Shown: positions 33,945 to 45,420, counted from the first letter of the stretch. The stretch is DNA of 64,000 nt from Solwaraspora sp. WMMA2056 (GCF_030345095.1 NZ_CP128360.1:1860001-1924000); one strand, 5' to 3'. Numbers and translations: made by a program. Notes: generated from the letters alone by a model not told the origin.

Positions 33945-35342
33945 GTGCACGACATCGTCCCGACCTGGGTGGGAACCACCGCCCGGCAGATCGCCCGTGC
34001 CGTGCGCCGGGGCGACGCCTCGGCCACCCAGGTCGTCGCCGACCACCTCGACCACATCGCCTGGGCCGACGGTGAACTCTCCGCGTTCCGCGCGGTCCGG
34101 GGCGGCGAGGCGATCGTCGAGGCGGAGAAGGTCGACGAGCAGGAGGACCTGGCGAACCTGCCACTTGCCGGGGTGCCGGTGGCGGTCAAGGAGAACACCC
34201 CGGTCGCCGGGTTGGCCACCTGGCGCGGCTCGGCGGCGGTGCGCACCGAGGTGGCCGAGGACGATCACGAGGTCGTCCGCCGGCTGCGCGGCGCGGGTGC
34301 GGTCGTCGTCGGGGTCACCCGGATGCCGGAGCTCGGCCTCTGGGCGACCACCGACGATGCCTCCGGGACCAGCCGCAACCCGTGGCAGCCGGCGCGCACC
34401 CCCGGCGGCTCCTCCGGCGGCGCGGCGGCGGCGGTCGCCAGCGGCATGGTGCCGATCGCGCACGGCAACGACGGCTTCGGGTCGATCCGGATCCCGGCGG
34501 CCTGCTGCGGCCTGCTCGGGCTCAAACCCGGCCGCGACGTGGTGCCACGCCAGCTCGGTGCCGAGGACTGGTTCGGCCTCACCGAACACGGCATCCTGGC
34601 CAGCTGCGTCGCCGACGCGGCCACCGGGTTCGCGGTGCTTGCCGGCCGGCGACCGGAGAAACTGGTGCAACCGGCGCGGCTGCGGGTCGCGGTGTCGCTG
34701 ACCTCGCCGTTGGCCGGGGTACGCGCGGACGCGGCCAACCGCGACGCCGTCGCGGCGACGTCGCGCCGGCTCACCGAGGCCGGGCACGACGTGGTCGGCC
34801 ACGAACTGACCTACCCGGTCTCGCTCGGGCTGCGTGGGGTGGCGACCTGGTTCGCCGGGGCGGCCGAGGACGCCGTCGTCGGCCGGGCCGGCGGGCGGGA
34901 CCTGCAGCCGCGGACCCGCCGGCACGTCGCGCTGGGCCGGTGGGCGCAACGCCGGGGGTACGTCCGGGAAGCCGACCGGACCGCCTGGCGGGAGCGGATG
35001 ATCGGGCTCTTCGCCGACCACCGGATCGACGTGCTGCTGACCCCTGCGCTGGCCGGCGTGCCGCCACTGGCCAGCAGTTGGGCGCGCCGATCCTGGGCGG
35101 CGAACATGTGGAGCTGCGTGCGCTACGCCCCGTACGCGGCACCGTGGAACATGGCCGGTCTGCCGGCGCTGGTGGTACCGGCCGGTCAGCGCCCCGAAGG
35201 GCTGCCGGTCGGCGTGCAACTGGTCGGCCCGCCCGGTTCGGAGCTGCTGCTGCTGGCCGTCGCCGGCCAACTGGAGATCATGGCACCCTGGCCCCGGCAC
35301 CCCCCGTCCTGGCCACGGCCGGGCAGCCCGGTCGGTCGATGA
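33945..35342 (+). CDS. Amidase signature family enzyme
   Basis: The 465-residue enzyme carries the amidase signature catalytic set: Lys in VAVKENTPVAG, the Gly/Ser stretch TPGGSSGGAAAAVASG and the catalytic Ser in GNDGFGSIRIPAACCG. It hydrolyses a carboxamide; the substrate is unknown. GatA is unlikely because gatB/C are not adjacent. GTG 33945 follows CTGGAGG. The C-terminus is Pro-rich. It is probably co-transcribed with metB or with the DUF4328 and ilvA genes downstream. Confidence 0.88.
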   Translation: MHDIVPTWVGTTARQIARAVRRGDASATQVVADHLDHIAWADGELSAFRAVRGGEAIVEAEKVDEQEDLANLPLAGVPVAVKENTPVAGLATWRGSAAVRTEVAEDDHEVVRRLRGAGAVVVGVTRMPELGLWATTDDASGTSRNPWQPARTPGGSSGGAAAAVASGMVPIAHGNDGFGSIRIPAACCGLLGLKPGRDVVPRQLGAEDWFGLTEHGILASCVADAATGFAVLAGRRPEKLVQPARLRVAVSLTSPLAGVRADAANRDAVAATSRRLTEAGHDVVGHELTYPVSLGLRGVATWFAGAAEDAVVGRAGGRDLQPRTRRHVALGRWAQRRGYVREADRTAWRERMIGLFADHRIDVLLTPALAGVPPLASSWARRSWAANMWSCVRYAPYAAPWNMAGLPALVVPAGQRPEGLPVGVQLVGPPGSELLLLAVAGQLEIMAPWPRHPPSWPRPGSPVGR

Positions 35343-35401
35343 TCCTGGTTGACCCGGTCGCCGCCGCCCGACATGCTGTCGCGGGCGCGGAGGAGGACGA
35401 C

Positions 35402-36208
35402 GTGGACGATCAGACGGCCAGTGTGCCGTGTGCGACCTGCGGTGGGCAGGTCGGTTCCCGGCAACGGTACTGCCTACTGTGCAACACCCCGGCCGGTGAG
35501 CCGGCGGTGCGGCCCGGGGCGCGGACGTACCGCACCCACACGCTCGGGATCGTGACCTGTGTGGCGATCGTCGCCGTGGTGGTCGCCGACGTCGGGTACG
35601 CCAGCTGGCCGTTGGTGGTCGCGCTGCTCGCCGAGGCCGGGGTCGTCAGCGACGGGGACATGCTGCTCCTGGCGGCGTTCGCCGTCGATCTCGCGCTCGG
35701 GCTGCTGACCGCCGGGCTGGTGCTGACGGCCTGCGTACCGATGATCATGTGGACCTACCGGGCCCGCGCCAACCTGGACGCCTTCCCCGGTGCCGGCGGA
35801 TCGATGCGCCGAGGCTGGGCGATCGCCGGCTGGCTGGTGCCGATCGCCAACTTCTTCGTGCCGTACCGGGTGGTGGCCAATGTGGCCCGGGACAGCCTGT
35901 GGCAGGCCGCCACCCCGGTGGCGGTCCGGGTCTGGTGGGCGGCCTTCCTCGGCTATCAGGTCATCACCAGGCTGGTGAGTCGGCAGGGTGACCGGGTGTT
36001 CACCGAGTTCGTGGACGCCCCGTTCCCGGTGGACGTGGTCGCGTTCCGCGCCGAGTTCGTCGCGCTGGTGCCCATGCGGGTGCTTGCGGCGCTGGCCAGC
36101 GCCGTCGCGGCCGCCACGATCATCATCGTCGTCCGGCAGGTGAGCCGGGCCCAGGAGGAACGGCTCGCCCGAGCCTGGCCCCAGGTGTACCAGGGAGTAC
36201 GGATCTGA
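35402..36208 (+). CDS. DUF4328 membrane protein with N-terminal zinc ribbon
   Basis: The 268-residue product starts at GTG 35402 after GGAGGAGG. Cysteines at 10, 13, 24 and 27 (CATC...CLLC) form a zinc ribbon. Six hydrophobic segments follow, with the DUF4328 hallmarks MWTYRARANLDAF, RRGWAIAGWLVPIANFFVPYRV and DSLWQAATP. The function is unknown. Its stop overlaps the ilvA start by one base (TGATG), so the two are translationally coupled, although no biochemical link to threonine metabolism is obvious. Confidence 0.87.
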   Translation: MDDQTASVPCATCGGQVGSRQRYCLLCNTPAGEPAVRPGARTYRTHTLGIVTCVAIVAVVVADVGYASWPLVVALLAEAGVVSDGDMLLLAAFAVDLALGLLTAGLVLTACVPMIMWTYRARANLDAFPGAGGSMRRGWAIAGWLVPIANFFVPYRVVANVARDSLWQAATPVAVRVWWAAFLGYQVITRLVSRQGDRVFTEFVDAPFPVDVVAFRAEFVALVPMRVLAALASAVAAATIIIVVRQVSRAQEERLARAWPQVYQGVRI

Positions 36209-37434
36209 TGACGGAACTGGTCACGCTCGCGGACGTCGTCGCCGCCCGCGCGGCCCTCGCCGACGTGGTGCGGGTCACCCCGCTGGAGCCGTCCCGGCCG
36301 TTGACCGACCTGCTCGGCGGTCCGGTGTGGCTCAAGTGCGAGCACCTGCAGCGCGCCGGCTCCTACAAGGTCCGTGGCGCCTATCTGCGGATCTCCCGGC
36401 TGACCGCGCAGCAACGGCAGCGTGGCGTGGTCGCCGCGAGCGCCGGCAACCACGCCCAAGGGGTCGCTCTCGCCGCCGGCCTGCTGGGCATCACGTCGAC
36501 GGTGTTCATGCCGGTGGGCGCGCCGCTGCCGAAGGTCGCCGCCACCAAACGGTACGGCGCCCACGTCGAGTTCTCCGGGTCCACCGTGGATGAGGCGTTG
36601 GACGCCGCCCGGGAGTACGCCGACCGGACCGGGGCGGTGCTGATCCACCCGTTCGACCATCCGGACGTCATAGCCGGCCAGGGCACCGTGGCGCTGGAGA
36701 TCCTGGAGCAGTGTCCGCAGGTGACCACGATCGTCACAGCGGTCGGCGGCGGCGGGCTGGTCTCCGGGATCGCGGTCGCGGTCAAGGCGCTGCGGCCGGA
36801 CGTGCGGGTGATCGGCGTACAGGCCGACAACGCGGCCGCGTTCCCACCGTCGCTGTCGGCCGGTGCGCCGGTGCGGCTGGATTCCATGCGTACGATCGCC
36901 GACGGCATCGCCGTGGGGCGGCCCGGCGAACTCACCTTCGCCCACGTCAGCAAGTTGGTGGACGAGATCGTGACGGTGTCGGAGGAGGAGATCTCCCAGG
37001 CCCTGCTGATGCTGCTGGAACGCGGCAAGCAGGTGGTCGAGCCGGCCGGGTCGGCCGCCGTCGCCGCGCTGCTGTCCGGTGCCGTACGGCCGGCCACACC
37101 GACCGTCGCGGTGCTCTCCGGCGGCAACATCGACCCGCTGCTGCTGTTGCGGGTGATCGAGTACGGGCTCGCCGCCGCCGGGCGCTACCTGCGGTTGACG
37201 ATCCGGTGTGGCGACCGTCCCGGCGAGTTGGCGGCGGTGCTGTCGCTGATCGCCGAGCAGCGGGCCAACGTGGTCGACGTCGAGCACCAGCGCCGCAGCC
37301 CCCGGTTGCGACTCGGCGAGGTGGAGGTCGGGCTGTCCGTGGAGACCCGGGGGCCGGAGCACTCGGAAACACTGGTCCGCGCGCTGCGCGGCCGGGGCTA
37401 CCTGGTCAGCTTCGCTGCTGCCGAGGCCGACTGA
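36208..37434 (+). CDS. ilvA: Threonine ammonia-lyase (dehydratase) with C-terminal ACT domain
   Basis: The 408-residue PLP enzyme deaminates threonine to 2-oxobutyrate, the first committed step to isoleucine. PLP lysine is in AGSYKVRGAY; SAGNHAQGVAL, VGGGGLVSGIA and the end of the catalytic domain (LSGGNIDPLLL) are present. A single ACT-like domain at about 325-408 (RLTIRCGDRPGELAAVLSLI) gives the short, catabolic/IlvA-intermediate architecture. It converges with greA 17 nt downstream. Confidence 0.94.
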   Translation: MTELVTLADVVAARAALADVVRVTPLEPSRPLTDLLGGPVWLKCEHLQRAGSYKVRGAYLRISRLTAQQRQRGVVAASAGNHAQGVALAAGLLGITSTVFMPVGAPLPKVAATKRYGAHVEFSGSTVDEALDAAREYADRTGAVLIHPFDHPDVIAGQGTVALEILEQCPQVTTIVTAVGGGGLVSGIAVAVKALRPDVRVIGVQADNAAAFPPSLSAGAPVRLDSMRTIADGIAVGRPGELTFAHVSKLVDEIVTVSEEEISQALLMLLERGKQVVEPAGSAAVAALLSGAVRPATPTVAVLSGGNIDPLLLLRVIEYGLAAAGRYLRLTIRCGDRPGELAAVLSLIAEQRANVVDVEHQRRSPRLRLGEVEVGLSVETRGPEHSETLVRALRGRGYLVSFAAAEAD

Positions 37435-37451
37435 CGGCCGGGGCCAGCCGC

Positions 37452-37952
37452 TCAGCCGGCGAAGGGCTCGAAGGTGTCGACGGTGACCTTGATGTCGGCG
37501 CCGCTGGGTGCGGTGTAGGTCACCGTCTGCCCCTTGCGTGCCCCGAGGATCGCCTTGCCGAGCGCGGACTCCGGGCTGTAGACGGTCAGCTCGGTGGTCG
37601 AGGAGATCTCCCGTGAGCCGAGCAGGAAGGTCTCGGTGTCGGCCGGATCGTCGTCGAAGTGGATCGTGACGACCGTCCCGGGTGCCACGGCGTCGGCGTT
37701 CGGGGCCTCGCCGACCTGGGCGGTACGCAGCAGCTCCTGCAGGTAGCGGATGCGCGCCTCCTGCTTGCCCTGCTCCTCCCGGGCGGCGTGGTATCCGCCG
37801 TTCTCCCGTAGGTCGCCTTCCTCACGCCGGGCGTTGATCTCGGCGGCGATCACCGTGCGACCGGCGATCAACTCGTCAAGCTCGGCCTTGAGCCGGTCGT
37901 AAGCGTCCTGGGACAGCCAGGTGGCGGGCGCCTCGCGGTCGGTCGTGGACAC
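37452..37952 (-). CDS. greA: Transcript cleavage / elongation factor GreA
   Basis: The 166-residue protein has an N-terminal coiled coil ([39 protein letters not shown] with the acidic tip DLREN) and a C-terminal FKBP-like domain ([20 protein letters not shown]). GreA inserts its coiled coil into the RNA polymerase secondary channel to rescue backtracked complexes. GTG 37952 follows AAGGAGAT. The length is normal. Confidence 0.97.
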   Translation of the reverse strand: MSTTDREAPATWLSQDAYDRLKAELDELIAGRTVIAAEINARREEGDLRENGGYHAAREEQGKQEARIRYLQELLRTAQVGEAPNADAVAPGTVVTIHFDDDPADTETFLLGSREISSTTELTVYSPESALGKAILGARKGQTVTYTAPSGADIKVTVDTFEPFAG

Positions 37953-38047
37953 AGACGATCTCCTTGGGGCTTGCGGGCGGACGAGGTCGAACTACCAACG
38001 TACCAGTGATCGGCATGGTGGTGCCGTGGTTGCGGGCCGGCGGAGTT

Positions 38048-38482
38048 TCAGTCGGCCGGCCGACAGCGGGTGACCTCGCCGAGAAACGCCTGCCGCTCGG
38101 TGGGTAGTCGGTGGGTGGTGCGGATCTGCCGTTCGCCCGCAGCGGCCCGGACCGTCACCTCGTCCCGGCCGACCTCCGCGCCGTCGCGCGAGCGCGCCCG
38201 GACCAGGCAGGTGGCGGCCCCACCGGGTGGCACCCTCACCGCGAAGTCGATCAGGATCCCGTCCTCGGTCGCCTCGGTGTACGTGATCACCTTCGGGTCG
38301 TACGTCGGGTCGCCGTACAGCGTGTAGAGCCGGACCGTGACCACCAGCCCGGCCAGCACCGCCAGGGCGACCAGCACCGCGACCAGCCAGGGCCGGCGAC
38401 GGCGGGACGCGCGCCGTCGACCGTACCGCCCGGGTGGGAACATGTCGGCGGTCGGTGCTGTTGTGGCGGACGGGTCGGTCAC
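38048..38482 (-). CDS. DUF4307 membrane protein
   Basis: The product is about 144 residues: a basic cytoplasmic head (RYGRRRASRRRRPW), one transmembrane helix (LVAVLVALAVLAGLVVTVRL) and an extracytoplasmic beta-rich domain ending in EVTRCRPAD, the DUF4307 layout found next to mca and greA in actinobacteria. GTG 38482 is preferred. The frame is open to ATG 38557, and GAGGAG lies about 11 nt upstream of the GTG. The function is unknown. It is divergent from mca. Confidence 0.8.
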   Translation of the reverse strand: MTDPSATTAPTADMFPPGRYGRRRASRRRRPWLVAVLVALAVLAGLVVTVRLYTLYGDPTYDPKVITYTEATEDGILIDFAVRVPPGGAATCLVRARSRDGAEVGRDEVTVRAAAGERQIRTTHRLPTERQAFLGEVTRCRPAD

Positions 38483-38647
38483 CCGGTACGCATCTCCTCG
38501 GCGGGGCGGATCGGTGCCGACGGGTCGGTCGGTGCCAACGGGTCGGATCGGGGCCATCGGTGAGAATGGTCGTCGGGCCCTATTGTCGCAAGGCGGGCCG
38601 GAGAGACGTCGGCAGGGGCGTCGGTGGTGTTACGAGGGAGCGGTTCG

Positions 38648-39529
38648 TTGGCTGAGCAACTGCGTCTGATGGCGGTCCACGCGCATCCGGACGACGAGTC
38701 CAGCAAGGGTGCGGCGACGATGGCGCGCTACGTCGCCGAAGGTGCCCAGGTGCTGGTGGTGACCTGCACCGGAGGCGAGCGGGGCAGCGTTCTCAATCCG
38801 AAGCTGGACCGGCCGGACGTGTGGGAGAACATCGCCGAGATCCGGCGGGCGGAGATGGACGCGGCCCGGGCGATCCTCGGCGTGGAGCAGGCCTGGCTGG
38901 GGTTCGTCGACTCGGGCCTGCCCGAGGGCGACCCGCTGCCGCCGCTGCCGGCGGGCTGCTTCGCCCTGGAGCCGGTCGAGCAGGCCGCCGCCCCGCTGGT
39001 GCGGTTGATCCGGGAGTTCCGTCCGCACGTGGTCACCACCTACGACGAGGACGGCGGCTATCCGCATCCGGACCACATCATGTGCAACCGGGTCAGCCTG
39101 GCCGCGTTCGACGCCGCCGGGGACGCGTCGCGGTACCCGCAGCTCGGTGAGCCGTGGCAGCCGTTGAAGCTGTACTACTGCATGGGCTTCACCCGGGCCC
39201 GGATCCTCGCCCTGCACGAGGGGATGATCGCGGCCGGCCTGGAGTCGCCGTACGCGGAGTGGATGGGCCGGTGGGAGGACCGCCCGGACAAGGGCGACCG
39301 GATCACGACCCGGGTGGAGTGCGCCGACTACTTTCCGGTCCGCGACGACGCGCTGCGCGCCCACGCGACGCAGGTCGATCCGGACGGCTTCTGGTTCCAG
39401 GTGCCGATGGAGGTGCAGCGGCAGGCCTGGCCGACGGAGGACTACGAGCTGGTGCGGTCGTCGGTGACCAGCCCGATGCCGGAATCCGACCTTTTTGCCG
39501 GAGTGCGGGAGTGGCTGGACCGGCCCTGA
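38648..39529 (+). CDS. mca: Mycothiol S-conjugate amidase
   Basis: The 293-residue zinc hydrolase of the LmbE/PIG-L family cleaves mycothiol adducts so that detoxified drugs leave as mercapturic acids. It has the metal motif [38 protein letters not shown], and [20 protein letters not shown], which distinguishes Mca from the deacetylase MshB. It starts at TTG 38648 behind GAGGGAG. Mycothiol use is specific to actinobacteria. Confidence 0.95.
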   Translation: MAEQLRLMAVHAHPDDESSKGAATMARYVAEGAQVLVVTCTGGERGSVLNPKLDRPDVWENIAEIRRAEMDAARAILGVEQAWLGFVDSGLPEGDPLPPLPAGCFALEPVEQAAAPLVRLIREFRPHVVTTYDEDGGYPHPDHIMCNRVSLAAFDAAGDASRYPQLGEPWQPLKLYYCMGFTRARILALHEGMIAAGLESPYAEWMGRWEDRPDKGDRITTRVECADYFPVRDDALRAHATQVDPDGFWFQVPMEVQRQAWPTEDYELVRSSVTSPMPESDLFAGVREWLDRP

Positions 39530-39582
39530 ACTGGGCGGCGTAGCGTGTACCTGTCGTCGTCAGCGCGTGCGAGGAGTCCGAC

Positions 39583-39840
39583 ATGCTCGACCTGGTGCAG
39601 GTCGTCGCGGCCAACAACTTCGGGGACACCCGCAGCGGTGGGCTGGCCGGCCCGATGGGTCTGTTCCTGCTCCTGCTGCTCGCTGCGGTGACGGTCCTGC
39701 TGGTCCGGAACATGAACGCCCGGCTGCGGCGGTTGCCCGAGCGGTTCGAGAGCCGATCCTCTGACGACACGCCGGCGACCGCCGAGGCTAATGTCCTTGA
39801 TCTGACAGATCGGCAGTCGCGCCCCGGATCGCCTTTGTAA
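39583..39840 (+). CDS. Small single-pass membrane protein next to mca
   Basis: The 85-residue product starts at ATG 39583 behind GAGGAG. An N-terminal extracytoplasmic segment is followed by one helix (MGLFLLLLLAAVTVLLV) and a basic, then Thr/Asp-rich cytoplasmic tail. Proteins of this type commonly follow mca in actinobacteria; the function is unknown. A weak CCCTG/CAGGG hairpin followed by CTTTTCT lies just after the stop. Confidence 0.75.
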   Translation: MLDLVQVVAANNFGDTRSGGLAGPMGLFLLLLLAAVTVLLVRNMNARLRRLPERFESRSSDDTPATAEANVLDLTDRQSRPGSPL

Positions 39841-40077
39841 CCGCTTACATCCCCTGCTGTCAGGGACTTTTCTCCCACTGAGTGGACGTCCGCTCCTAAA
39901 CCGGCCCTGTGGCCCCTGTTGCCGCAATCGGCTTTGGCTTAGCCTTCCGCCGGGGACCTTGAGTTCCTCCGACCGCGCGCGGAAAGGGGCGACCATGGAC
40001 GGCATCGCAGTCGCCTCGTGCGGGGCGTCACGGACACGAGTGACGCTCGGATCGGTCGGTCGCACCGGGAGCGGCCC
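39841..40077. other. Intergenic region before the GGDEF-EAL gene
   Basis: This 237-bp stretch contains a weak terminator-like hairpin near 39852-39876 and presumably the promoter of the c-di-GMP gene. I looked for a c-di-GMP riboswitch and did not find its conserved tetraloop-receptor pattern. Confidence 0.4.
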
Positions 40078-42642
40078 ATGACGCCCGACCGGCCCGCTGG
40101 GCAGTGGCAGCTGGCGGTCTTCACCGCCGCGCTCCTGTTCGGTGCGCTGGCCACCGCCGCCATCGGCCTGGTCACCAACGACGACCCCGGCGGTACGGCG
40201 TGGCCCGCCCCGGCGCGGTTCGCCGTCGTCGTCCTGCTGCTCGGGGTCGCTCAGCTCGCCCGCCTGCGGTTCCGCATCGGCACCGGCACGGTCAGCTTCA
40301 CCTGGGGCGAGGCCGCCCTCATCGTCGGGCTGTACCTGGTGCCAGCGGGCTGGCTGCCGGTGGCCACCGCGGTCGGCGTGGGTGCGGCCTGGACGCTGTT
40401 GTCGATGTTCGCCGAGTCGCGGACGGTGCCGGAGATCGCCCGGGTCACCGCCTCGCTGACCGTCGCGGTCGCTGCGGCGGGGCTGCTCACCCAGGTCGTG
40501 TCCGATCCGTACGGCCAGCCGCTGACCCCGCCGCTGGCCGGTGCCCTGGCGCTGGGCGCGGTCACCTACCTGCTCGTCACCGCAGGCCTGGCCGCGGTGA
40601 CGATCGCCCTGCGCCACGGCCGGCCCTTCGGCGCCACCCTGCTGCACGCGCTGCGCAACAAGGCGCTGATGTTCGTCGGCAACGTGCTGGTCGGCCTCGG
40701 CACGGTCACCGTGCTGGACCACGATCCGCGCTGGCTGCTGCTGCTGCCACCGGTGCTGTGGCTGCTGCAGCAGACCTACGGGCACTGGCTGCGGGTCGAG
40801 GACGAGCGGCGAGCCTGGCAGGAGTTCGCCCAGGCGACCCACGCGCTGAACCAGCTGGACGAGCCGAGCGTGGCCGGTGCCGGCGTGGTCGGCGGTCTGG
40901 CGCTGTTCGGCGCCGAGCGGGTCGAGGTGGATGTCCGGCGCGTCGACGGCCGGCTGTGGCGTTACGTCGGGGACGACAGCGGCCAACTGCACGGCGCGGA
41001 GGCACCCGACGAGCCGCGAACGGCCGCGGTACGGGCACCGGGGCCCGACGCCGGTTCCGCCCCGTACGTCGACGCCGAACCCAACGACCGGGTCCTGGTG
41101 CATCCGCTCACCGTCGGGGCGACCACGGTCGGCGCGCTCCGGGTCCACCTTCCGGTCGGTGCGCTGCCGGGCGCCCGGGACCGCAACGCGCTCTGCGCCT
41201 TCGGCCACGCGTTGGCCGCCGCGCTGCACGACGCCACCACCCACCGCGAGCTCGCCAGCCTCAGCGCCCGGGCCGCCCACGAGTCGACGCACGACCCGGT
41301 GACCGGGCTGCTCAACCGGTCGGCGCTGCTGACCGGCGGCGACGCCGCCCTGCAGGAGCTCGGCAACGACCATCAGATCGCCCTGTTGATGCTGGACATC
41401 AAGGGCTTCAAAGAGGTCAACGACACCCTCGGCAACGCCGCCGGGGACGAGCTGCTGCAGGCCGCGGCACGCCGGCTGCGGGCCCGGACCGGCTCCGGCG
41501 AGCTGCTCGGCCGGCTCGGCAACGACGAGTTCGCCGTACTGCTGACGTCGCTGGCACCGCCGCCGGGCGCCACCGGCGACCGCAGCTCGCCCACCGGGAC
41601 GGCGATGCGGCGGGCCCGCGAGATGATCACCGCGCTGGCGGAGCCGACCGAGGTCGCCGGGGTGCGGATGTCGGTCGAGAGCGCCCTCGGGGTGGTGGTC
41701 GCCGGGGCCGGCACCGCCGACATGAACGAACTGTTGCGCCGGGCCAACATCGCGATGAGCCAGGCGAAGGAGATCGGCGGCAGCGTCGCCGGCTACGACA
41801 GCGCCAAGGACGCCGCCAGCACCGACCAGCTGGCGCTGCTGGCCGAGCTGCGTGTCGCGCTCGACACCGACGACCAGCTCGAACTCGCCCTGCAGCCGGC
41901 GGTGGACCTCGCCACCGGCGCACCCACCGGGGTCGAGGCGCTGATCCGGTGGCGGCATCCACGGCGCGGCCGGCTCACTCCGGTCGACTTCGTCCGGGCG
42001 GTGGAGGGCAGCGAACTGCTCGCCCCCTTCACCCGGTACGTCGTCGACCGTGCCCTGTCGGTGGCGGCACAGTGGGCGGCGCAGGACATCGACGTGCCGA
42101 TCTCGGTCAACATCTCGGCCCGCAGCCTGCTCGACCCGCAACTGCCGGCCGAGATCGGTGAGCTGCTGCGCCGGCATCAGGTGCCGGCCCGGCGGCTGGT
42201 GCTGGAAATCACCGAGACGGTGGTGATGAGCGAGCTGGAGATCATCGACGAGGTGCTGGGCACGCTGCGGGAGATGGGCGTCCAACTGGCGGTCGACGAC
42301 TTCGGCACCGGATTCTCGTCGCTGGCCTTCCTGACCCGGGTCCCGGTGGACGAACTCAAGGTCGACCGGTCGTTCGTGATGAACATGATCGATTCGCCGG
42401 CGGACGCCGCGATCGTCCGGCACACCGTCCATCTCGGCCGGGACATGGGGCTGCGGGTGGTCGCCGAAGGAGTCGAGACGGCCGACCAGCGGGCCACGCT
42501 CGCCGCACTCGGCTGCGCCGCCGCGCAGGGCTACCACTTCTTCAAGCCGATGCCGGCGGACAAGATCGTCGCCGTACTGCGGTCGTTGCTCGACTCCGCC
42601 CAGGCCCAGATCTACCCGCTACGGGCGGACGGCGCCTCGTGA
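40078..42642 (+). CDS. Membrane GGDEF-EAL protein (c-di-GMP phosphodiesterase candidate)
   Basis: The 854-residue protein starts at ATG 40078 after CGGGAGCGG. Residues 1-240 hold about eight transmembrane segments (MHYT/MASE-like sensor). A GAF-like linker (about 260-410) precedes a GGDEF domain whose signature is GNDEF at 481-485, lacking the second Gly. The C-terminal EAL domain has E620-A-L, SVNISARSL, EITET, DDFGTGFSS and ELKVDRSFV, so its metal-binding residues look intact. The expected activity is hydrolysis of c-di-GMP, with the GGDEF domain as a GTP sensor or inactive partner. HAD and YyaL-type genes follow. Confidence 0.92.
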   Translation: MTPDRPAGQWQLAVFTAALLFGALATAAIGLVTNDDPGGTAWPAPARFAVVVLLLGVAQLARLRFRIGTGTVSFTWGEAALIVGLYLVPAGWLPVATAVGVGAAWTLLSMFAESRTVPEIARVTASLTVAVAAAGLLTQVVSDPYGQPLTPPLAGALALGAVTYLLVTAGLAAVTIALRHGRPFGATLLHALRNKALMFVGNVLVGLGTVTVLDHDPRWLLLLPPVLWLLQQTYGHWLRVEDERRAWQEFAQATHALNQLDEPSVAGAGVVGGLALFGAERVEVDVRRVDGRLWRYVGDDSGQLHGAEAPDEPRTAAVRAPGPDAGSAPYVDAEPNDRVLVHPLTVGATTVGALRVHLPVGALPGARDRNALCAFGHALAAALHDATTHRELASLSARAAHESTHDPVTGLLNRSALLTGGDAALQELGNDHQIALLMLDIKGFKEVNDTLGNAAGDELLQAAARRLRARTGSGELLGRLGNDEFAVLLTSLAPPPGATGDRSSPTGTAMRRAREMITALAEPTEVAGVRMSVESALGVVVAGAGTADMNELLRRANIAMSQAKEIGGSVAGYDSAKDAASTDQLALLAELRVALDTDDQLELALQPAVDLATGAPTGVEALIRWRHPRRGRLTPVDFVRAVEGSELLAPFTRYVVDRALSVAAQWAAQDIDVPISVNISARSLLDPQLPAEIGELLRRHQVPARRLVLEITETVVMSELEIIDEVLGTLREMGVQLAVDDFGTGFSSLAFLTRVPVDELKVDRSFVMNMIDSPADAAIVRHTVHLGRDMGLRVVAEGVETADQRATLAALGCAAAQGYHFFKPMPADKIVAVLRSLLDSAQAQIYPLRADGAS

Positions 42643-42705
42643 CCACCCACCCAGCCCGTGTACTCGTGGCCACCCACCCGGACGGCGCCTCGTGACCGCC
42701 CACCC
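42627..42705 (+). repeat. 53-bp imperfect tandem duplication at the GGDEF-EAL/HAD gene boundary
   Basis: GGACGGCGCCTCGTGACC plus CCCACCC occurs at 42627-42652 and again at 42680-42705, differing at one base. The first copy contains the stop of the GGDEF-EAL gene overlapped by GTGA; the second contains the GTG start of the HAD gene. The first GTG now leads to a stop after 17 codons, so a duplication appears to have pushed two formerly overlapping genes apart. Confidence 0.75.
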
Positions 42706-43300
42706 CGGCGCGGCCGTCGACAGTTGGCTGGTGTTCGACTACGGCAAGGTGATCTCGCTGCCGCAGCCACCGGACGCGCTGGCCGCCATGGCCGCCGTCG
42801 CCGGGGTGCCGGCGGCCGGCTTCGAGCAGCGGTACTGGCAGCACCGGGACGCTTACGACGGTGGCTGGCCGCCTGGCCGGTACTGGAGCCAGGTCGTCGG
42901 CCGGCCGCTCGCCGACGACGACCCGTTGGCGGCCGAGTTGGACCGGGCCGACGTGGCCAGCTGGTCCCACCTCAACCCGGACACGGTCAGGTTCGTCGCC
43001 GACTGCGCTGCCGCCGGCCACGGTCTCGCGCTGCTGTCCAACGCCCCGGCCTCGATCGCGCTCGCGATCGAGGCGGCACCCTGGGCGCAGGCGTTCCAGC
43101 ACCTGCTGTTCAGCTGCCGGCTCGGGCTGACCAAACCGGACCCGGCGATCTTCCAGGCCCTGCTGCGCCAACTGGGCGCGCCGGCCGGGCAGGTCACCTT
43201 CGTCGACGACCGGCCGGAGAACGTGGCAGCCGCAGCGGCCGCCGGCCTCACCGCGCTGTGCTATCCACAGCTGCCGGCACCGGGCCGGGGGACTGGCTAA
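42692..43300 (+). CDS. HAD-superfamily hydrolase
   Basis: The 202-residue product has the HAD motifs VFDYGKVIS (nucleophile Asp), LLSNAP (motif II), TKPDPAIF (motif III Lys) and FVDDRPENV (motif IV). Motif I lacks the second Asp of the usual DxD (Gly-Lys instead), as in several FDxGGV-type subfamilies, so phosphatase activity may be altered. GTG 42692 lies in the duplicated segment. Substrate unknown. Confidence 0.85.
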   Translation: MTAHPGAAVDSWLVFDYGKVISLPQPPDALAAMAAVAGVPAAGFEQRYWQHRDAYDGGWPPGRYWSQVVGRPLADDDPLAAELDRADVASWSHLNPDTVRFVADCAAAGHGLALLSNAPASIALAIEAAPWAQAFQHLLFSCRLGLTKPDPAIFQALLRQLGAPAGQVTFVDDRPENVAAAAAAGLTALCYPQLPAPGRGTG

Positions 43301-43335
43301 GGTCGGGTGGTACGACGACCCGAGGAGCAGCCCGC

Positions 43336-45408
<2,073 letters not shown>

Positions 45409-45420
45409 GCTGGCGCCGCC

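Noticed and set aside
39841-40077. Possible c-di-GMP riboswitch upstream of the GGDEF-EAL gene
   Set aside because: Some GC-rich hairpins are present, but the conserved tetraloop/receptor and junction sequences of GEMM riboswitches could not be found.
39442-42537. Very long minus-strand open frame (about 1031 codons) opposite the GGDEF-EAL gene
   Set aside because: It has no domain motif, is dominated by Arg/Gly/Gln/His, and is explained by the strong third-position GC bias of the real plus-strand gene, which removes stop codons from the antisense frame.
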